The notes: generated from the letters alone by a model not told the origin. 64,000 bases of DNA from Tachypleus tridentatus (GCF_004210375.1 NC_134830.1:167593874-167657873); one strand, 5' to 3'. Counted from the first letter of the stretch, positions 21,700-33,950 are shown. Numbers and translations: made by a program.

Positions 21700-24600
21700 T
21701 GTTCGACCTAAAGATTATCTTAGATTATAAACACTGATTGGCTCCACCTCATCTTGTTTGATGGTCAGAACTATCTATAACTTTCATTTTCAGCATTTTT
21801 TACGATAGTTTCATGAAATTAGGACAATAAAGTGGGGCAATTCCAGTTTCACTGAGATGTCTGGTATCCATAAAGATAGCTCATGACAAAATATTCTTCC
21901 TTCTAACATTCATCTGTATCGACTCCAGATTCCTTGTCAAGACTGAAACCCAATAGCTTGTCTTCAACACATTAACGTGTTCTATGCAGTTTCGTTCATA
22001 TGTGGTCACATGGTAACATAACAACTTCTAAAGCCTCAGATATAGATGTTCCTGCCAGAGTAAAATTGATTCTGTGCTGCTGACATATACTACAACCAGA
22101 ACTAGTTTACCTACTGAAACACCAACTCTTTCACATTGTTCTGTCAATGTGTATCCTTTTTCTTGCTGTTATCAAGCATAATTGTCCACATCAGCCATCA
22201 TATATCTCAACCAGTTCAAACATTCCACTGTAAACTGTAGGATATCTTCTTGTGGGCGAAGGCAATGATGCATCACATCAACAGGGAGTAATATTTTCAC
22301 CCAAATATGAACATGCTCAGTAAATAGTCTGTGAAGTTTTGTTTCATTGCTCTATATGCCATCTTATCTGGCATGATTTCAACCGACCCATTTGTGTTGG
22401 AATTAATAAATTTTCCTTGGTTAATATTCTGTATCACCAGTTCTGCTAAACCATGAAATTGAGAAGATAAAGTGACGTTTGCATATAAGGTATTGACTAA
22501 TGAATAAGCTTAATCACACATCATAAAGTATTGAGTAACTATGAATACGTGCCAATTACTCTTTACTGATGTAGTCAAAGCTATATTTTACAAAGTAGAC
22601 TCAATTACTTGCGGTTCATTTTCTTCTGCCTCAACTAGTTTATCTCTGTGCATCCTGCATTGTACAATATTCACACTGTCAAATCAAATTCCTCAAGAAG
22701 ATCCATTACCAAGTATTAGAATGACTATGGGTTATATCCTGATGCCCTCCAATCTTTATATTATACAAAGTGTGGACAATCTGGTGTCATAAAAGTGAGG
22801 AGACCACTAGCAGCAACACAATTATAAATCCATGTGTCTGTGGTTTATAGTAATAGTATAGCACATCTTCGTGTACTTGTAGCTGATTCTAAGTATGCTA
22901 CAGGTTACTTGTATCTCTGCTATGCTCCTCAATGAGTGTGGGTTAGGATTTACTTTTCTGCATGGTAAGAAATACCCTTACTTTGTCAGGGCTTTTATTC
23001 TCTCTATCCTGCGTTTTTGAAGGGTTGATCACAACGTCTTTCCATCAGTAGAAGCTCCTCAATTATGGCTTGCTATATTAGAAATGACTACGCTTTCAAC
23101 TCCCACAAGTTGTCCAGGGTAAATGCACTTAATGAATGGACAAGGTCTCACTGTGCAACAAGAGAGCTCATCTTCATTTATATTTTGTAAGTCCAGGCAA
23201 TAAATTATGACAAAGCAATCATTTTGCAGCATTGTAATCGATTGTGCTATCATCCCTTCTAAGTTTTTCATTAAAATTCTTAATACAATTTAATGCAACA
23301 TAGTCTGTCTGATTAGTGAACTTTCTACCATATAAATAGTAGTGATATTGTTTCACGAACACTTGAAGGTTATACCTGTAAGTTGATCTTTCTTCATCAT
23401 ACAATATTTGTGTTTTAAAACTGTGTGTGTTTATGACTGGCATATATTATTACATGTTCAGCTCAATCCTACTGTGATAACACTGCTTCTATTCTATTGT
23501 TACTTATTGTTACTCACAATCTTTTCATAGATATGATGACACTGAAGAATCTGATAAAGATGCTTTATGGATCAGAATGCTTGATCACATTTCTTCCTCC
23601 ATCCTCGTGCGCCTCAACTGTTATTAGAAGAGACAATTTTGATGTTATCTTGAAAAAAACTTGCCACAAACTGTTGGTGATAAAATACAAAACCAAAGAA
23701 ACTGCAGGCTTATTCCTTAATCATCTTTTACAGAAGCTATCTCAGCTGACTTGGTATAGATTCCACCTAAACTTACTATATGATATAGAGAAACTTCATG
23801 AGCTTTCACATAACTGAATACTTTCCTGGTTTCATTTTAAACATGGAATATTATTTTCAGGTTTTTAACCACTTAATCTAAATTTTGACCAAACACTAAA
23901 AATTATTGATGCAGACCACGCATCTCTTTTGTTATTTTCCCTTCAATATAAGTTCTATTATCACCTCTAATGTAGTGAGAACATTAAAGACGTTAAATAA
24001 TATGCTACAAATTACATGCAAGCCACCTCTTGTACAATAAACAGTCGTATATTTGCTCTCATTGTCCAGTTTGACTTACTTGTAACAGGATTTCATATCT
24101 CGATGTTAAATTAATGAGATCCTTCTAGCATACTCAAACTTTCATCTGGTGAAAGAGAACGTCATCATGGTGGTTTACCAATATTAAATCAACATGGAAC
24201 CTTGTCATACTCTCCTTCTTCCTTACAACCACTACTGGAAGCAATCATGCTCTCTACAAAGGTCGCATGACTCTTTACTTTAACGTACACTATTTTTTTA
24301 TCAATGACCTTTCTAGCACTACAAAGATGATAGGATGGCAGTTGCTTTAATGGATGTGCACTGTCTGTGTATAAATAGTCCTAACTCATCAATGCTCAAT
24401 CACTTTGGTCATTTGGACCCACAAACACATTTGCATATTCATTCAATTCTTCATTCAGAAGTTTTTGATACACTGTGTCAAAATTGTTTGTGCAATCCTT
24501 AACCAATTGCTTATGTTATATTGGTAACCCTGTATTTGTTTTCTGACAAAGTTCACTCGCTAGAAGTCTAGCATTTACCAATATTATTAGTTGCTTTCTC
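21700..24600 (-). pseudogene. Decayed Ty3/Gypsy pol
   Basis: On the minus strand fragments appear in the normal pol order, with many stops and frameshifts. At about 24400-24560 lies the segment before RT. At about 23950-24180 lie RT pieces (a MLEGS...F block followed by a degraded QVxMxxxxxxKTAF region). At about 23260-23400 lies RNase H with YLYGRKFTNQTD and LNCIKNFNE, corresponding to the family HYLxGRxFxxxTDH and LxWLxNF motifs. The region between integrase and the 3' end lies at about 22090-22300. No long terminal repeats were recognised. Non-functional; short frames here on either strand are remnants or shadows. Confidence 0.65.
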
Positions 24601-24954
24601 TTTGCACTTCGTGCCTATAATTATTCCAGAATTCTGCTGAATAGCCAATTACCCATACATTTAAAACAGCATAGGAACGTTTATTTCTTGTCAGACAATT
24701 GACTTTCTGAACAAATGCTGTCTGCATTCTGGACATGAAGCAGTTTACTTCATATATGACTTCTATAACTGTTTTATATAGTACTGGTACACCAGATGTT
24801 CACGGAATACCATGGAATAAGTCATGTATGCAGAAGCACTGTTATTCTTGTATTCCTTTTCCTGCATATGCAGTTCTGAGTTCGATATAGAGAGTTTTAA
24901 ATGACTCTGCAATTGTACAAATAGTGGTCAGAAATGAAATCACCAATGTAAAGT

Positions 24955-25250
24955 CTTTTAATGATGTGTTGAGCCACCAGGTGCCGCCAGTATGGACTGC
25001 GTGCACTGTGACATAAAGTCTACCAGCGTTTGAAATTCTACAGAAAGAATACAACACCAAGAGAAATTGATCAATTCCCGCCTAGTTGCAGGAAGTAAAA
25101 TCGTTGTCATAAGCATCTTTCCAGAATATCCTCTACATTCTCTATTGAGTTTAGATCTTGAGATTGAAAAGGCCATGACATATGGATAACGTCAGTATCA
25201 TGCTCCTCAAACCACTGGACAACTAATTATGCTCACGGAAGCATTATCAT
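24955..25250 (-). pseudogene. Tc1-type transposase C-terminal fragment
   Basis: The minus strand encodes a WFEEHDTDVIHMSWP-like segment, then SQDLNSIENVEDILER, matching the Tc1/mariner SPDLNPIEnvWdiler block with its last catalytic acidic residue region, then the C-terminal tail. It has frame changes and no recognisable inverted repeat ends. It sits directly beside the decayed Gypsy pol, suggesting nested or adjacent insertions. Confidence 0.7.
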
Positions 25251-25269
25251 CTTAAAAAACCACCCACTT

Positions 25270-26020
25270 TTCATTTTTTAAAATTTGTTTACATTTCTTT
25301 ATTGTTTGGACATAACTATAGTCCATTAATATCGCTATTAGTCAGCGGTATATCTTTGTTTCAGATGCATTAAAAAGTTTCTTCTTTACTTTTCTATATA
25401 CCCATTTTACTATAAAATCCTTTCTATAATATTTTTACCATTTGCTTTATGGCTACATACAGTATTTTCTTGTGTGTACATTTTCTGAAAACATTAACTT
25501 TGAAGTGATGTAGGATAAGACATGAGAAACTTTTTTCGCATACTTTCATAGTCTCTGAAATTGAATTCATGGGTTAATTTAGTCACTAGAAGCATTTATT
25601 GTTTGGTTCATATTATGATTTATTTTCATTTTAGTCAAATTAAACTTTTATTCATTGGACTGTGATAGAAAAGAAAACAATTTGGAACGTTCAATCAAAA
25701 AATACCTGAACTATGCTTAGTTTAAAGGCAGCGTATTGTAGTATTTTCTTAGCCTGCTTATGTAGAGATATTTGTTTTAATAACTTGTGAAGTTCTAAAC
25801 ATTCAACGTGTTCTTTATTCCAGTAAAGGATGCTCGCAAAACGTGGTTAATAACCATTAGAGCAAAATGAGTTATATTAATCATAATCAAATTAGGATTT
25901 TCCTTTCAAAACGCACTACTGAAGAAGCAATTTGAACAAGGAGTCACTTCTGTTACAAACGACACACCAATAATACAAGGTAACAATACGTAACAATTTG
26001 ACATTCGTCTGCACGTTGTT
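25270..26020. other. AT-rich DNA, no recognisable feature
   Basis: No exon, transposon or tandem repeat that I can support. Confidence 0.5.
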
Positions 26021-26027
26021 AGAAAAG

Positions 26028-26296
26028 GCCCGGCATGACTAGGTGGGTCAAGGCGTGCGACTCGTAATCTGAGGGTCACGGGTTCACATCCTCATCGTGC
26101 CAAACATGCTCGTCCTTTCAGCCGTGGGGGCGTTATAATGTAACGATCAATCCCAATATTCGATGATAAAAGACTAGTCCAAGAGTTGCCGGTGGATGAT
26201 GATGACTAGCTGCCTTCCCTCTAGTCTTACAATGCAAAATTAGGGACGGCTAGCGCAGACAGACAAGTAGCTTTGCACGAAATTCAAAAACAAAAC
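26028..26296 (+). mobile_element. SINE, Lys-tRNA-like family, full length
   Basis: GGCCCGGCATGACTAGGTGG head, CGT anticodon region (GACTCGTAATCTGAGG), mutated B box (GGGTTCACATCCTC), complete body and A-rich tail. Confidence 0.9.
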
Positions 26297-27239
26297 AAAA
26301 AACTTGTTGCAAATATTTACATATTTTCTAACTGTTTCTTAAGAAACGTACCGAAAGTATAGTCAACTGGCTCTAAAGAAATATACGCTGGTGTAACCAT
26401 TACAACGCAAACATTATTCAACCAACTACTCATCAAGATACAAACCAAGACGTGACAAAACACAGTTCTGGGATATTGTACCAGTCCATATTCAATAATA
26501 TAGCATAATGTGGAAGAATCTAGTTACGTACAAGGTAGATAGCTGTAGTCTTTTCAAAATATAATAGCATTTAAGCGAAGAAAGATTATGTGTTGGCCTA
26601 TGTCAACTTCTATTATCATTTTCGCCATTCATCAAACTTATAGAAAAACATGTGTTCGGGAATTGTATCAGTTGCTTCCCTGATGTAACTCTTGAGAACA
26701 ACAATGGGTTGTTTGTAAGTTGTAGACTTTAATATATGATCCACATTCTAAGGTTTTTAGTGTATTGAAAATGTCCAGTAAATCATGAAGTGAAAATGAC
26801 TTTTGTGTCTCGCCTTGCTGTAAAGGCCTTTGCAGCGCCAACTTCCAATTAGCAAACATAAGATTCTGCAACATTTTTAGTTATGTGGGGTTCGTCTATG
26901 GCTTTAAGTTTCAAAGTGAAACAAATAATAAACAGTTTATTTTTTGTGAAAGAGAAAATTGGTTCTTTTGTGAAACATAAAAAGGTACTTTCATTTTTAT
27001 AATTTATTTTCAGCCACAATGTGCTACTATATGGACAGTAAAAACTACAAAATCCAACATATTTTGGTACAATAAAATGTGAAACCTTCATTATTAGCCT
27101 TAACCGACTAGATTGGGTAATGCAGATACTAGTTCTAATAATGGTAACTGTGTTACCAAAACTAGCCGGTTATAACCAATAATAAATATTTTACTTTCCA
27201 CGGTGCCAGAAAAACGTTAGTTTTTTTGCATTTTTACTT

Positions 27240-27425
27240 TTAGTACATTGTTTGTGTGTGAAATATAAAGTAAATTGATTTTGTTGTGAAACACAATACG
27301 GTAGATTGAATATTATTGTGAAATAGAACAAGGTAGTCTGGATTCTGTTGTGAAAGAGAAAAGAGGTAGATTGGGTTTTCTTGTGAAACAGGAAAAGGTA
27401 TATTGCACTGTGTTGTAGAACATAA
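27240..27425. repeat. Degenerate repeat, about 41-bp period
   Basis: TTGTTGTGAAACACAATACGG-like blocks with ggtaGATTG spacers recur four times; a minus-strand frame across them is a by-product. Related GTGAAA blocks occur at 26930-26980. Confidence 0.6.
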
Positions 27426-27524
27426 GTTTTAGCAATAACTTGAATAAATAAATACATACATTACAACCTCTGTACAGAATAACAAAACTAACATATATCT
27501 ATGTACTACCAACTTTTTTATAGT

Positions 27525-29055
27525 CCGTCAAGAACAACGAGCAACTAAAACCACATCGTGACGACAAGAAACCCACTTGAAGCTAAAATGTATCTCAAGA
27601 CGACTAATATAGACGACTTTTATTAAAATACAGTAGAGAACAAAGTTTCGACCTTCCTAGGTCATCTTCAGGTTAAGAAAGAGTTTTGAATGTGACCGTG
27701 ACGGACATGTCTTAGAGACGAGAGTATAAAAGGGTACCGGATTATAAGGGGCGTTGCAGATGGATGTTAGGTTATTAATTAGTATAGGTATGTAGGTGTT
27801 TCTTTACATTGGTTTAATGTTGGTTTTAGTTGTTGTATAAGTAAGGCTTCTTTGATTTTTCGTTTTTTGTTTATATTTGTTTCCCTACTTAATATCTAGG
27901 TGTTTTCTATAGTTATGTTGTGTTTATTTAACTTTCAGTGTTCAAAAACGTGTGAATGAGATTTTTGTTGTTATTCGAATCTGGTTTCATTTATCTACTT
28001 GTTTCTCCAATATAGAAGTCGTGGCAGTTATAAATAATGTTAGTTGTGGTGTTTGTCAATGAACCTTTTGCATAGTATGGACTTTAGTTTTGTACTTGTT
28101 ATTTGAATAAATTTGGTGTTCACTGGAATGTTGTGTTTTGTCATAAATTCTTTTCCTAATGTTCGTTATTTTTTCGCTAATGTCGGAAATATGTGGAATG
28201 CAGCAATGTAAAGTTTTGTTGTTTGTTGTTTCTTGGAATTTATTATTGTTTGTAAGTTGTTGATTTACGTGTATGTGTGTGTAATTCTTTCAACGTTTCT
28301 TGGAGGAAATTTGTTGATAGCCCATTGTGTAGCTTTGTGCTTAATTCAAAACAATAACAGAAACAGTAATATGTCGAGTAATTATATGTTTCATGTGCTG
28401 AGTCCAGGAGATGTATAGTCCAGCATGGGTGACTTTTCTGTGGATTTATGTTTTGAATTGTGTATCAGTTCTAGTGATCTTGAGGTTCATAAATGTTATT
28501 TGGTTAGTCTTTATCCATGTTTACAGGTGAACTTAATGTTAGGGTGTATGGAATTAAAGGGTTGAAAATACTAAGTGTGTGTTCTGTAGATGTTAATCCA
28601 CCAGTATAGTGGTGGATGTAAGGCTGAATTGATCTCTTGATATGCAATCTGTCTCATACAAATGTTAGCTAAAACTGGTGACACAGGACTGCCCATGCTT
28701 AGGCCAATCATCTGTTGGTAGTTTTGGTTATTGAATGTAAAGTTAGTTTTGGTGGTAGTGAATTCTATAAGGGATGTGTATCAATGGGTTGGGGTTTTGG
28801 ATATGAAGTTCTAATGCTATCTTACAGGCTTCAGTTATTGGGACCTCTGTAAAAATGGAGATTACATCAAAACTGGCTATTACGGTTTTATAGTTTATTG
28901 ATCAAGAATATATTTAAATTTAAAAGAGTCGTTGGAAAAGGAACCGGCTAACGTAACAGTAATCAATTAAGCCTTACACCCGTCGCCACACTGGTACAGA
29001 TATGTTGACGATACAAATGGATCTTTGTTGTTTCTTATAAAATGTCAGTAACATC
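27525..29055 (-). mobile_element. Decayed Penelope-like retroelement (RT + GIY-YIG), rearranged
   Basis: Minus strand, 5' to 3': RT motif A remnant at about 28800-28875 (SFDVISIFTEVPI), motif B at about 28680-28740 (GLSMGSPVSPVLAN), GIY-YIG nuclease remnant at about 27975-28050 (NCHDFYIGETSR), and a C-terminal piece at about 27830-27900 (RKIKEALLIQQLKP). The 3' end has GACCTAGGAAGGTCGAAACTT at about 27640. This RT plus GIY-YIG order defines Penelope-like elements. Motif C (WYRYVDDT) is found at about 28995 but on the plus strand, upstream of motif A, so part of RT has been inverted. Stops and frameshifts are numerous. A fragment of the CACAGCGG-type SINE tail lies at 28308-28350. Confidence 0.75.
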
Positions 29056-29421
29056 TTTAGAGGTAATCTATGTTTATTTTTTCAACTTTCGTCATCGTCC
29101 TTTCTAACTGTTCATACAAATTCTCACGTTGTCATTAGTCTAGAAAAACCTTGGTTTCAACATTTAAGAACAACAAAATGTGACCAAATCTCAATGAAAA
29201 TGATCCACTTTTGTAAAACTACATATAAATTGCTGTGAAAAATCTGTACGTGATAGAAAAAAGTATACATCACTTTCGGATTCAGCGTACAGGAATTACT
29301 GTAGAACATGTAAAACTCGTAAGACAGTGAAATACTCGCAGGATTGTGTTATATTAGTTTAGTTTGTAGTTAACGTGGGGTAACAAAACAAATAATTTTC
29401 AGAAAATAGAAAACATTTTAC

Positions 29422-29589
29422 CGTTTTTGTCTTCCATTTCTTCGGTGCTTGTAAGGTTTTGAGAAACACATAAGAAACAGGGTTGAGTGAGACTTCTTGG
29501 TTCGTAGTATATATCATGGTTTTGAGGTAGCAACTTGGAATAATACTGTTGTAATTGCTTAAACCTTTTTGGTTCCTTTTCGTTCGTAC
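29422..29589 (-). CDS. Internal exon, possibly of the same Zasp-like gene
   Basis: This 168-nt, phase 1-1 exon has a strong acceptor (CAGTTTCTATCTAG) and donor AACG|GTAAAA. It encodes a charged, glutamine- and tyrosine-rich segment (EKEPKRFKQLQQYYSKLLPQ, then YYEPRSLTQPCFLC and STEEMEDKN). No domain is recognised. It is phase-compatible with the terminal exon 12 kb downstream at 17464, and the two could be consecutive, which is inference. A second reading frame (phase 0) is also open across the exon, so the frame rests on composition and the phase match. Confidence 0.45.
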
Positions 29590-29664
29590 CTAGATAGAAA
29601 CTGGAATACACGAAGACAGAGTTTCTCATGAAGTATAATTAAACAAATTTCTTTACAAGTTATA

Positions 29665-32078
29665 CAGTACTGTGCAAAAATATTAGAACATGAGAATATT
29701 TTGTAATTCTTTCTATTTTGTGGGGTAATTCATCCATGCCATTATAGAATGTAAATTTCAACACTATAGTAATGCTTCACCGATCCATGTTGACAACTGA
29801 ATGAGCTCGGGTGAGAACATTATCATTCTTTAGAATTCCCATATACTTTTACCATAGACATGCCATAACGTTTCTGGTTGAATGAACATACTGATAAAAT
29901 TTAGGGTCTTAAATAACTGTTATGGAACTTCCTGCAGAGTGTTAACTGTATAGAAAGAAGCTAACAAGGAGCTGGAATATGTTATAGGTATATACTATAT
30001 AACCGATTTATCTTTGTACACTTATTTTGGTGCTTACGCTTGTTTCATTATAGTTTTCTTTGTTGTATGTGATTATATTCTTCACTATACTGTGCAAGTG
30101 TCGCCTGTTCTCAAAATTTATAGAACGTTCTTGAGTATAAAAATCAACAATACTTCTTTGAAGAAAGCGCACAGGAATATTGTTGAAATTTCTACAAACT
30201 CGCACGATTTCTATAGAAAGCAGCTAGCCAAGTGACGGAAGAGAAAATTATTGTTGAACAGCTGCAGTAGTATGCTATAGGCCCAGGAAGCTATAATTGT
30301 GATTAACGTCTATTAATCGAAAAATTATAAAAGTTCAAAAGGTTATAGGTTTCGAAAATTACACTACATTCTACTTCAGTGAATTTCTTCGGATGTTATT
30401 ACCTCTATCTTTATCGATGAGAAGTGAATTTGTAAGTGTGTGGGGCTAATTAAGTATAGATAGCTTAACCCTGGTGCAACAATATCAACTCAAAAGTAAT
30501 TTGATCGTCCCGGACCTGGGTCTTTTATAAAATATTGTTCTATTCCGGATATATAACTCAGTATTATCTGTAACTTCTGGTATGTAAACAATGGTTTGTA
30601 ATAATTATTGGTAATAACCATTATCATAAATTCTATTGTTTTTATGTCTGTATATCAAAATATATTTGTGTTATAAAATAAAACTGTGTTTTTCAATGAA
30701 CTACTAAATTAAGAATAAAACTTTCTACTGCTTGAAATAGTAATTCGTTAACATATGTAATATAATAACCAGGAGACTTGTCCGAAATAAATTATAATAT
30801 GCAACACCTAGAATAAAATAATTTAATAGTACTCCACAAATAAACCTTCATAAAAAGTGTTTAACACTATTTATTAGGTTTTATTTCATGTCACAGCCCA
30901 AAACACGTAGAGAATTGTCAGTAGAGCAGAGAAATCGCATTAGAAGCCTCAGATGATCCTGGCTGGACTCTCTGACAAATTGCTGTAAACTTGAAATGTT
31001 CTCCAAACATTATCAAGTACACCCTAGATCGTGAGACCAAAACAGGTAAATTTAAAAATATGAAAGGAAGATGCAGAACTCCTAAACTCAATGATACTAA
31101 TGTTAAGTATTTTGTTTATGAAGCCTTCAGGACAGAAGAAAGCATGGGATAAACAACCACGTAGCAAATGATAGAAATGTAGCCAGATCTACAATATCAG
31201 GTAGATCTAATGAAAAATAAAATATTTGGCCGTGTAGCAGTTACAAAAAACCTTTACTTCGATTTTCATCGTCTGAAATTTGCTTAAAAGTAACAAAACC
31301 CAAAAAATCTGGACTGTTAATGATTTGAAAGGGTGTTAGGGACATACGAGTCCAAGTTTGAAATATCTAGTTCAATGCGCAGTTTGTAGACCGATGGAAG
31401 AAAGGTGAAAGATACTTACCTCAATGCATAAAACCTACCATAAAGCATGGGTGAGACGTTGTGATGGTTTAGAAGTGTTTATTTGTTGAGACGACAGGAG
31501 ATATTTGCAACATAGATGGAATAGTGGACCAAATCAAATACCATCAGATACTCATCAGTGAAGGTTTACCCAGTGGCTTGGGATTATTGGCAAAGGATTC
31601 TAATTGCAAAAAGATAAAGAACTCCAAACACTCATTCAACCTAAGCAGAAATTACTTAACTAAGAATGAAGCTGCTTGAATCGTTCAAGTGATGTAATGT
31701 CTTCCACAGAGCTCCAATCTGAACCCAATTGAATTAGTCTGTGATTTGATAGGCCTAAACTTGACAAATCTAATGCTACTTCTGAAGAAACTTTATGGGA
31801 GTGTGTTTGAGACATTTGGAATGAATTCCTAAAGGACAACTTGATAAAATATGTTGCAACAATTCCTAAAAGACTGTCTGCAGCTATTAAAGCAAGAAGG
31901 GGGATACAGAAATATTAATTGTTTACTGAACTTAAGCACTTCCACTGAGTTTCTGTTGCATTAAGTATGCAGATTAATAAAACGTTGACGTTTCGCTTGT
32001 GATTCACCTTCTATTGTTTTTTTAAACTCACTTGACATCTAATTTCTGATTTTGTCATATCACTTTTGCACAGTACTG
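29665..32078 (+). mobile_element. Tc1-like DNA transposon with intact ends
   Basis: The left end CAGTACTGTGCAAAAA and right end TTTTGCACAGTACTG are inverted copies, each flanked by TA (29663-29664 and 32079-32080), the Tc1/mariner target duplication. The CAGTACTGTGCAAAA terminus is typical of one branch of Tc1-like elements. At 2414 bp it is longer than the usual 1.3-1.7 kb, mainly because about 1.2 kb precede the transposase; that part shows no other recognisable insert. Confidence 0.88.
30888..31960 (+). pseudogene. Tc1-like transposase, inactivated
   Basis: A start at ATGTCACAG leads into RRELSVEQRNRI, the N-terminal helix-turn-helix region, which continues after a frameshift as DDPGW and QIAVNLKCSPNIIKY, then a basic linker. 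Later pieces in several frames include the final DDE-domain block near 31715 (LNPIELV, with family motif DLNPIE) and the C-terminal helices to about 31900. At least five stops and several frameshifts break it, so it makes no transposase. Confidence 0.8.
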
Positions 32079-32228
32079 TATATGTTTTATCTGCTATTAA
32101 TGCAATTAAAGATACATATAATTAAAATTTTCGAAATGTTGTAAGTAATGGTTTCATCTTTTTCACTTAAGTCTGCCAATTATTTCTTATTTACATATAT
32201 TTTAAGTAAAAAAATAAAGATATTCTTC

Positions 32229-33011
32229 CTACTCCCTAGTTTTCTCTGAAGAGCACAAATCCGCATTCCGTTTCTGAGTTACTTTGGGGCTTTTAGAGTA
32301 CGTTGGGCTTAACGACACAGAATGTTGGTTTATCATTCCTGGTAACACCGGTTGCCGAGTAGCTACTGATTGAGGACGAACACTGTTTCCTGGAGCTTGG
32401 ATTCCATAGTTTATCATTTCTGGTAACACCGGTTGCTGAGTAGCTACTGATTGAGGACGAACACTGTTTCCTGGAGCTTGGATTCCATAGTCAATCGTTG
32501 CTGGTAACACCGGTTGCCGAGTGACTATTGGTTGAGGACAAACGCTGTTTCCTGGAGTTTGGATTCCATACTTTATCATTTCTGGTAACACCGGTTGCCG
32601 AGTAGCTACTGATTGAGGACTAACACTGTTTCCTGGAGCTTGGATTCCATAGTTAATCGTTGCTGGTAACAACAGTTGCCGAGTGACTATTGGTTGAGAA
32701 TAAACGCGGTTTTCTGAGGCGTGGATCTCAGCCTGAATCACAGCAGCAGAAGGCCCTCTCTGAGCTTCAGGTCTGACAGCAACACCTGGATCTTGTTGAT
32801 TGGCAATAATCCTTTTAGCCATTCGAGGCGACTTAATCTCTAACAAGTTAATGCCTCCAGGAGTGTACGTGAAAGGTTTCTTATCTTTCTTCATTGTCCC
32901 GTACAACTCGGGAGGTAGGTTACTGTACTGGTTACAACAATTTTCATTTGTTTTATTAATGTATCGCTGTGAAGGCTGGCGACTAGTGGTCTCGTATTCC
33001 GTATTGCTCAT
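32229..33011 (-). CDS. Exon with 27-residue repeats, possible Zasp/PDZ-LIM-like protein part
   Basis: The open frame of 260 residues starts exactly at an acceptor (TATATTTTACAG|ATG), so the first ATG may be internal. Residues about 34-67 contain PPELYGTMKK, then KKPFTYTPGGINLLEIKSPR and MAKRII; I recall a similar FTYTPGG-I/V-L-EIKSPRM segment in arthropod Z-disc proteins but cannot verify it. Residues about 105-235 are four and a half 27-residue repeats (YGIQAPGNSVRPQSVATRQP, then VLPEMIN) in alternating subtypes. The frame stops at TAG (32231-32229); a CCCAAA|GTAACT donor (phase 0) inside the end could instead splice it on. The 81-bp DNA period keeps frame. Lack of stops and the strong acceptor argue for a real exon. 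Confidence 0.55.
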   Translation of the reverse strand: MSNTEYETTSRQPSQRYINKTNENCCNQYSNLPPELYGTMKKDKKPFTYTPGGINLLEIKSPRMAKRIIANQQDPGVAVRPEAQRGPSAAVIQAEIHASENRVYSQPIVTRQLLLPATINYGIQAPGNSVSPQSVATRQPVLPEMIKYGIQTPGNSVCPQPIVTRQPVLPATIDYGIQAPGNSVRPQSVATQQPVLPEMINYGIQAPGNSVRPQSVATRQPVLPGMINQHSVSLSPTYSKSPKVTQKRNADLCSSEKTRE

Positions 33012-33693
33012 CTGTAAAATATAGAATTTTTTTAAAACACTATACTATCTATATGAAATATGTATTATAGATCTTTTGTTAAACCAGCTCGTAATATAGC
33101 TTTTATGAAACGTTCAAACTCATATAAAATTTGTTAATCTAACTTTAAATATAGTTTGAAAAGTATCACGCTCAATAATACATGATTTCCTTCAAATTTC
33201 CTCACCTAGTTCCAAATGTGGTTTTTAAAACATATTACTCTCGGTACATTTCTTTGATTATTCAAATCTGAACATTGTTTTCGAAAGATTTCACTTAACA
33301 TTAAACTTTGTCAGCCTAGCTCTAATTTTAATTAAAAAAAAAACTCTTATACTGTATTAAATTTTTAAACTGTATTCATGTTCATATTTCGAACAGTTCG
33401 AACAAGTATTATGAAGTCTCGTTATAACCTGAGTTCAATGAAATCTTAGTTTAATTAATCATTAAGAAGAAACGATCATGAGATTTGAAAGAAGAAAAAC
33501 ATCTTAATGTGGTAGATATTTAACATTAACACTATTCAATAACACTATGTAACACAATTTTTACTTTTTTCTTGTTATTTCTCAATTGCTTATGCCAAAT
33601 GTAAATGGAAAAGACCTATTTTTCTCTTCAAACTTTGCTTTTGTGACCTGGGAGCGTATAACGAAAACACGATGGGAGGCTAAATTTGTAATT

Positions 33694-33950
33694 GCCTGGC
33701 ATAGCCAGGTGGGTTAAGACGTTCGACTCGTAATCTAAAGGTTGCGGGTTCGAATCTCCATCGCACCAAACAAGGTCTCTCTTTCAGCCGTAGGGGAGTT
33801 ATAATCCCACTATTCCTTGGTAGAAGAATAGCCCAAGAGTTGGCGGTGGGTGGTGATGACTAGCTGCCTTCCCTCTAGTCTTGCACTGCTAAGTTAAGGA
33901 CGGCTAGCCCAGATAGCCCTCGAGTAGCTATGCGCGAAATTCAAAAACAA
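33694..33950 (+). mobile_element. SINE, Lys-tRNA-like family, full length
   Basis: Head, B box GGGTTCGAATCTCC and body present; about 15 bases (gtgacggtcaa block) are deleted before ATCCCACTATTCC. Confidence 0.9.

Noticed and set aside
22541..23817. Plus-strand frames of 83 and 106 codons
   Set aside because: Antisense to the decayed Gypsy pol on the minus strand.
26668..26874. Minus-strand 68-codon frame
   Set aside because: No splice signals that fit and no recognised motif.
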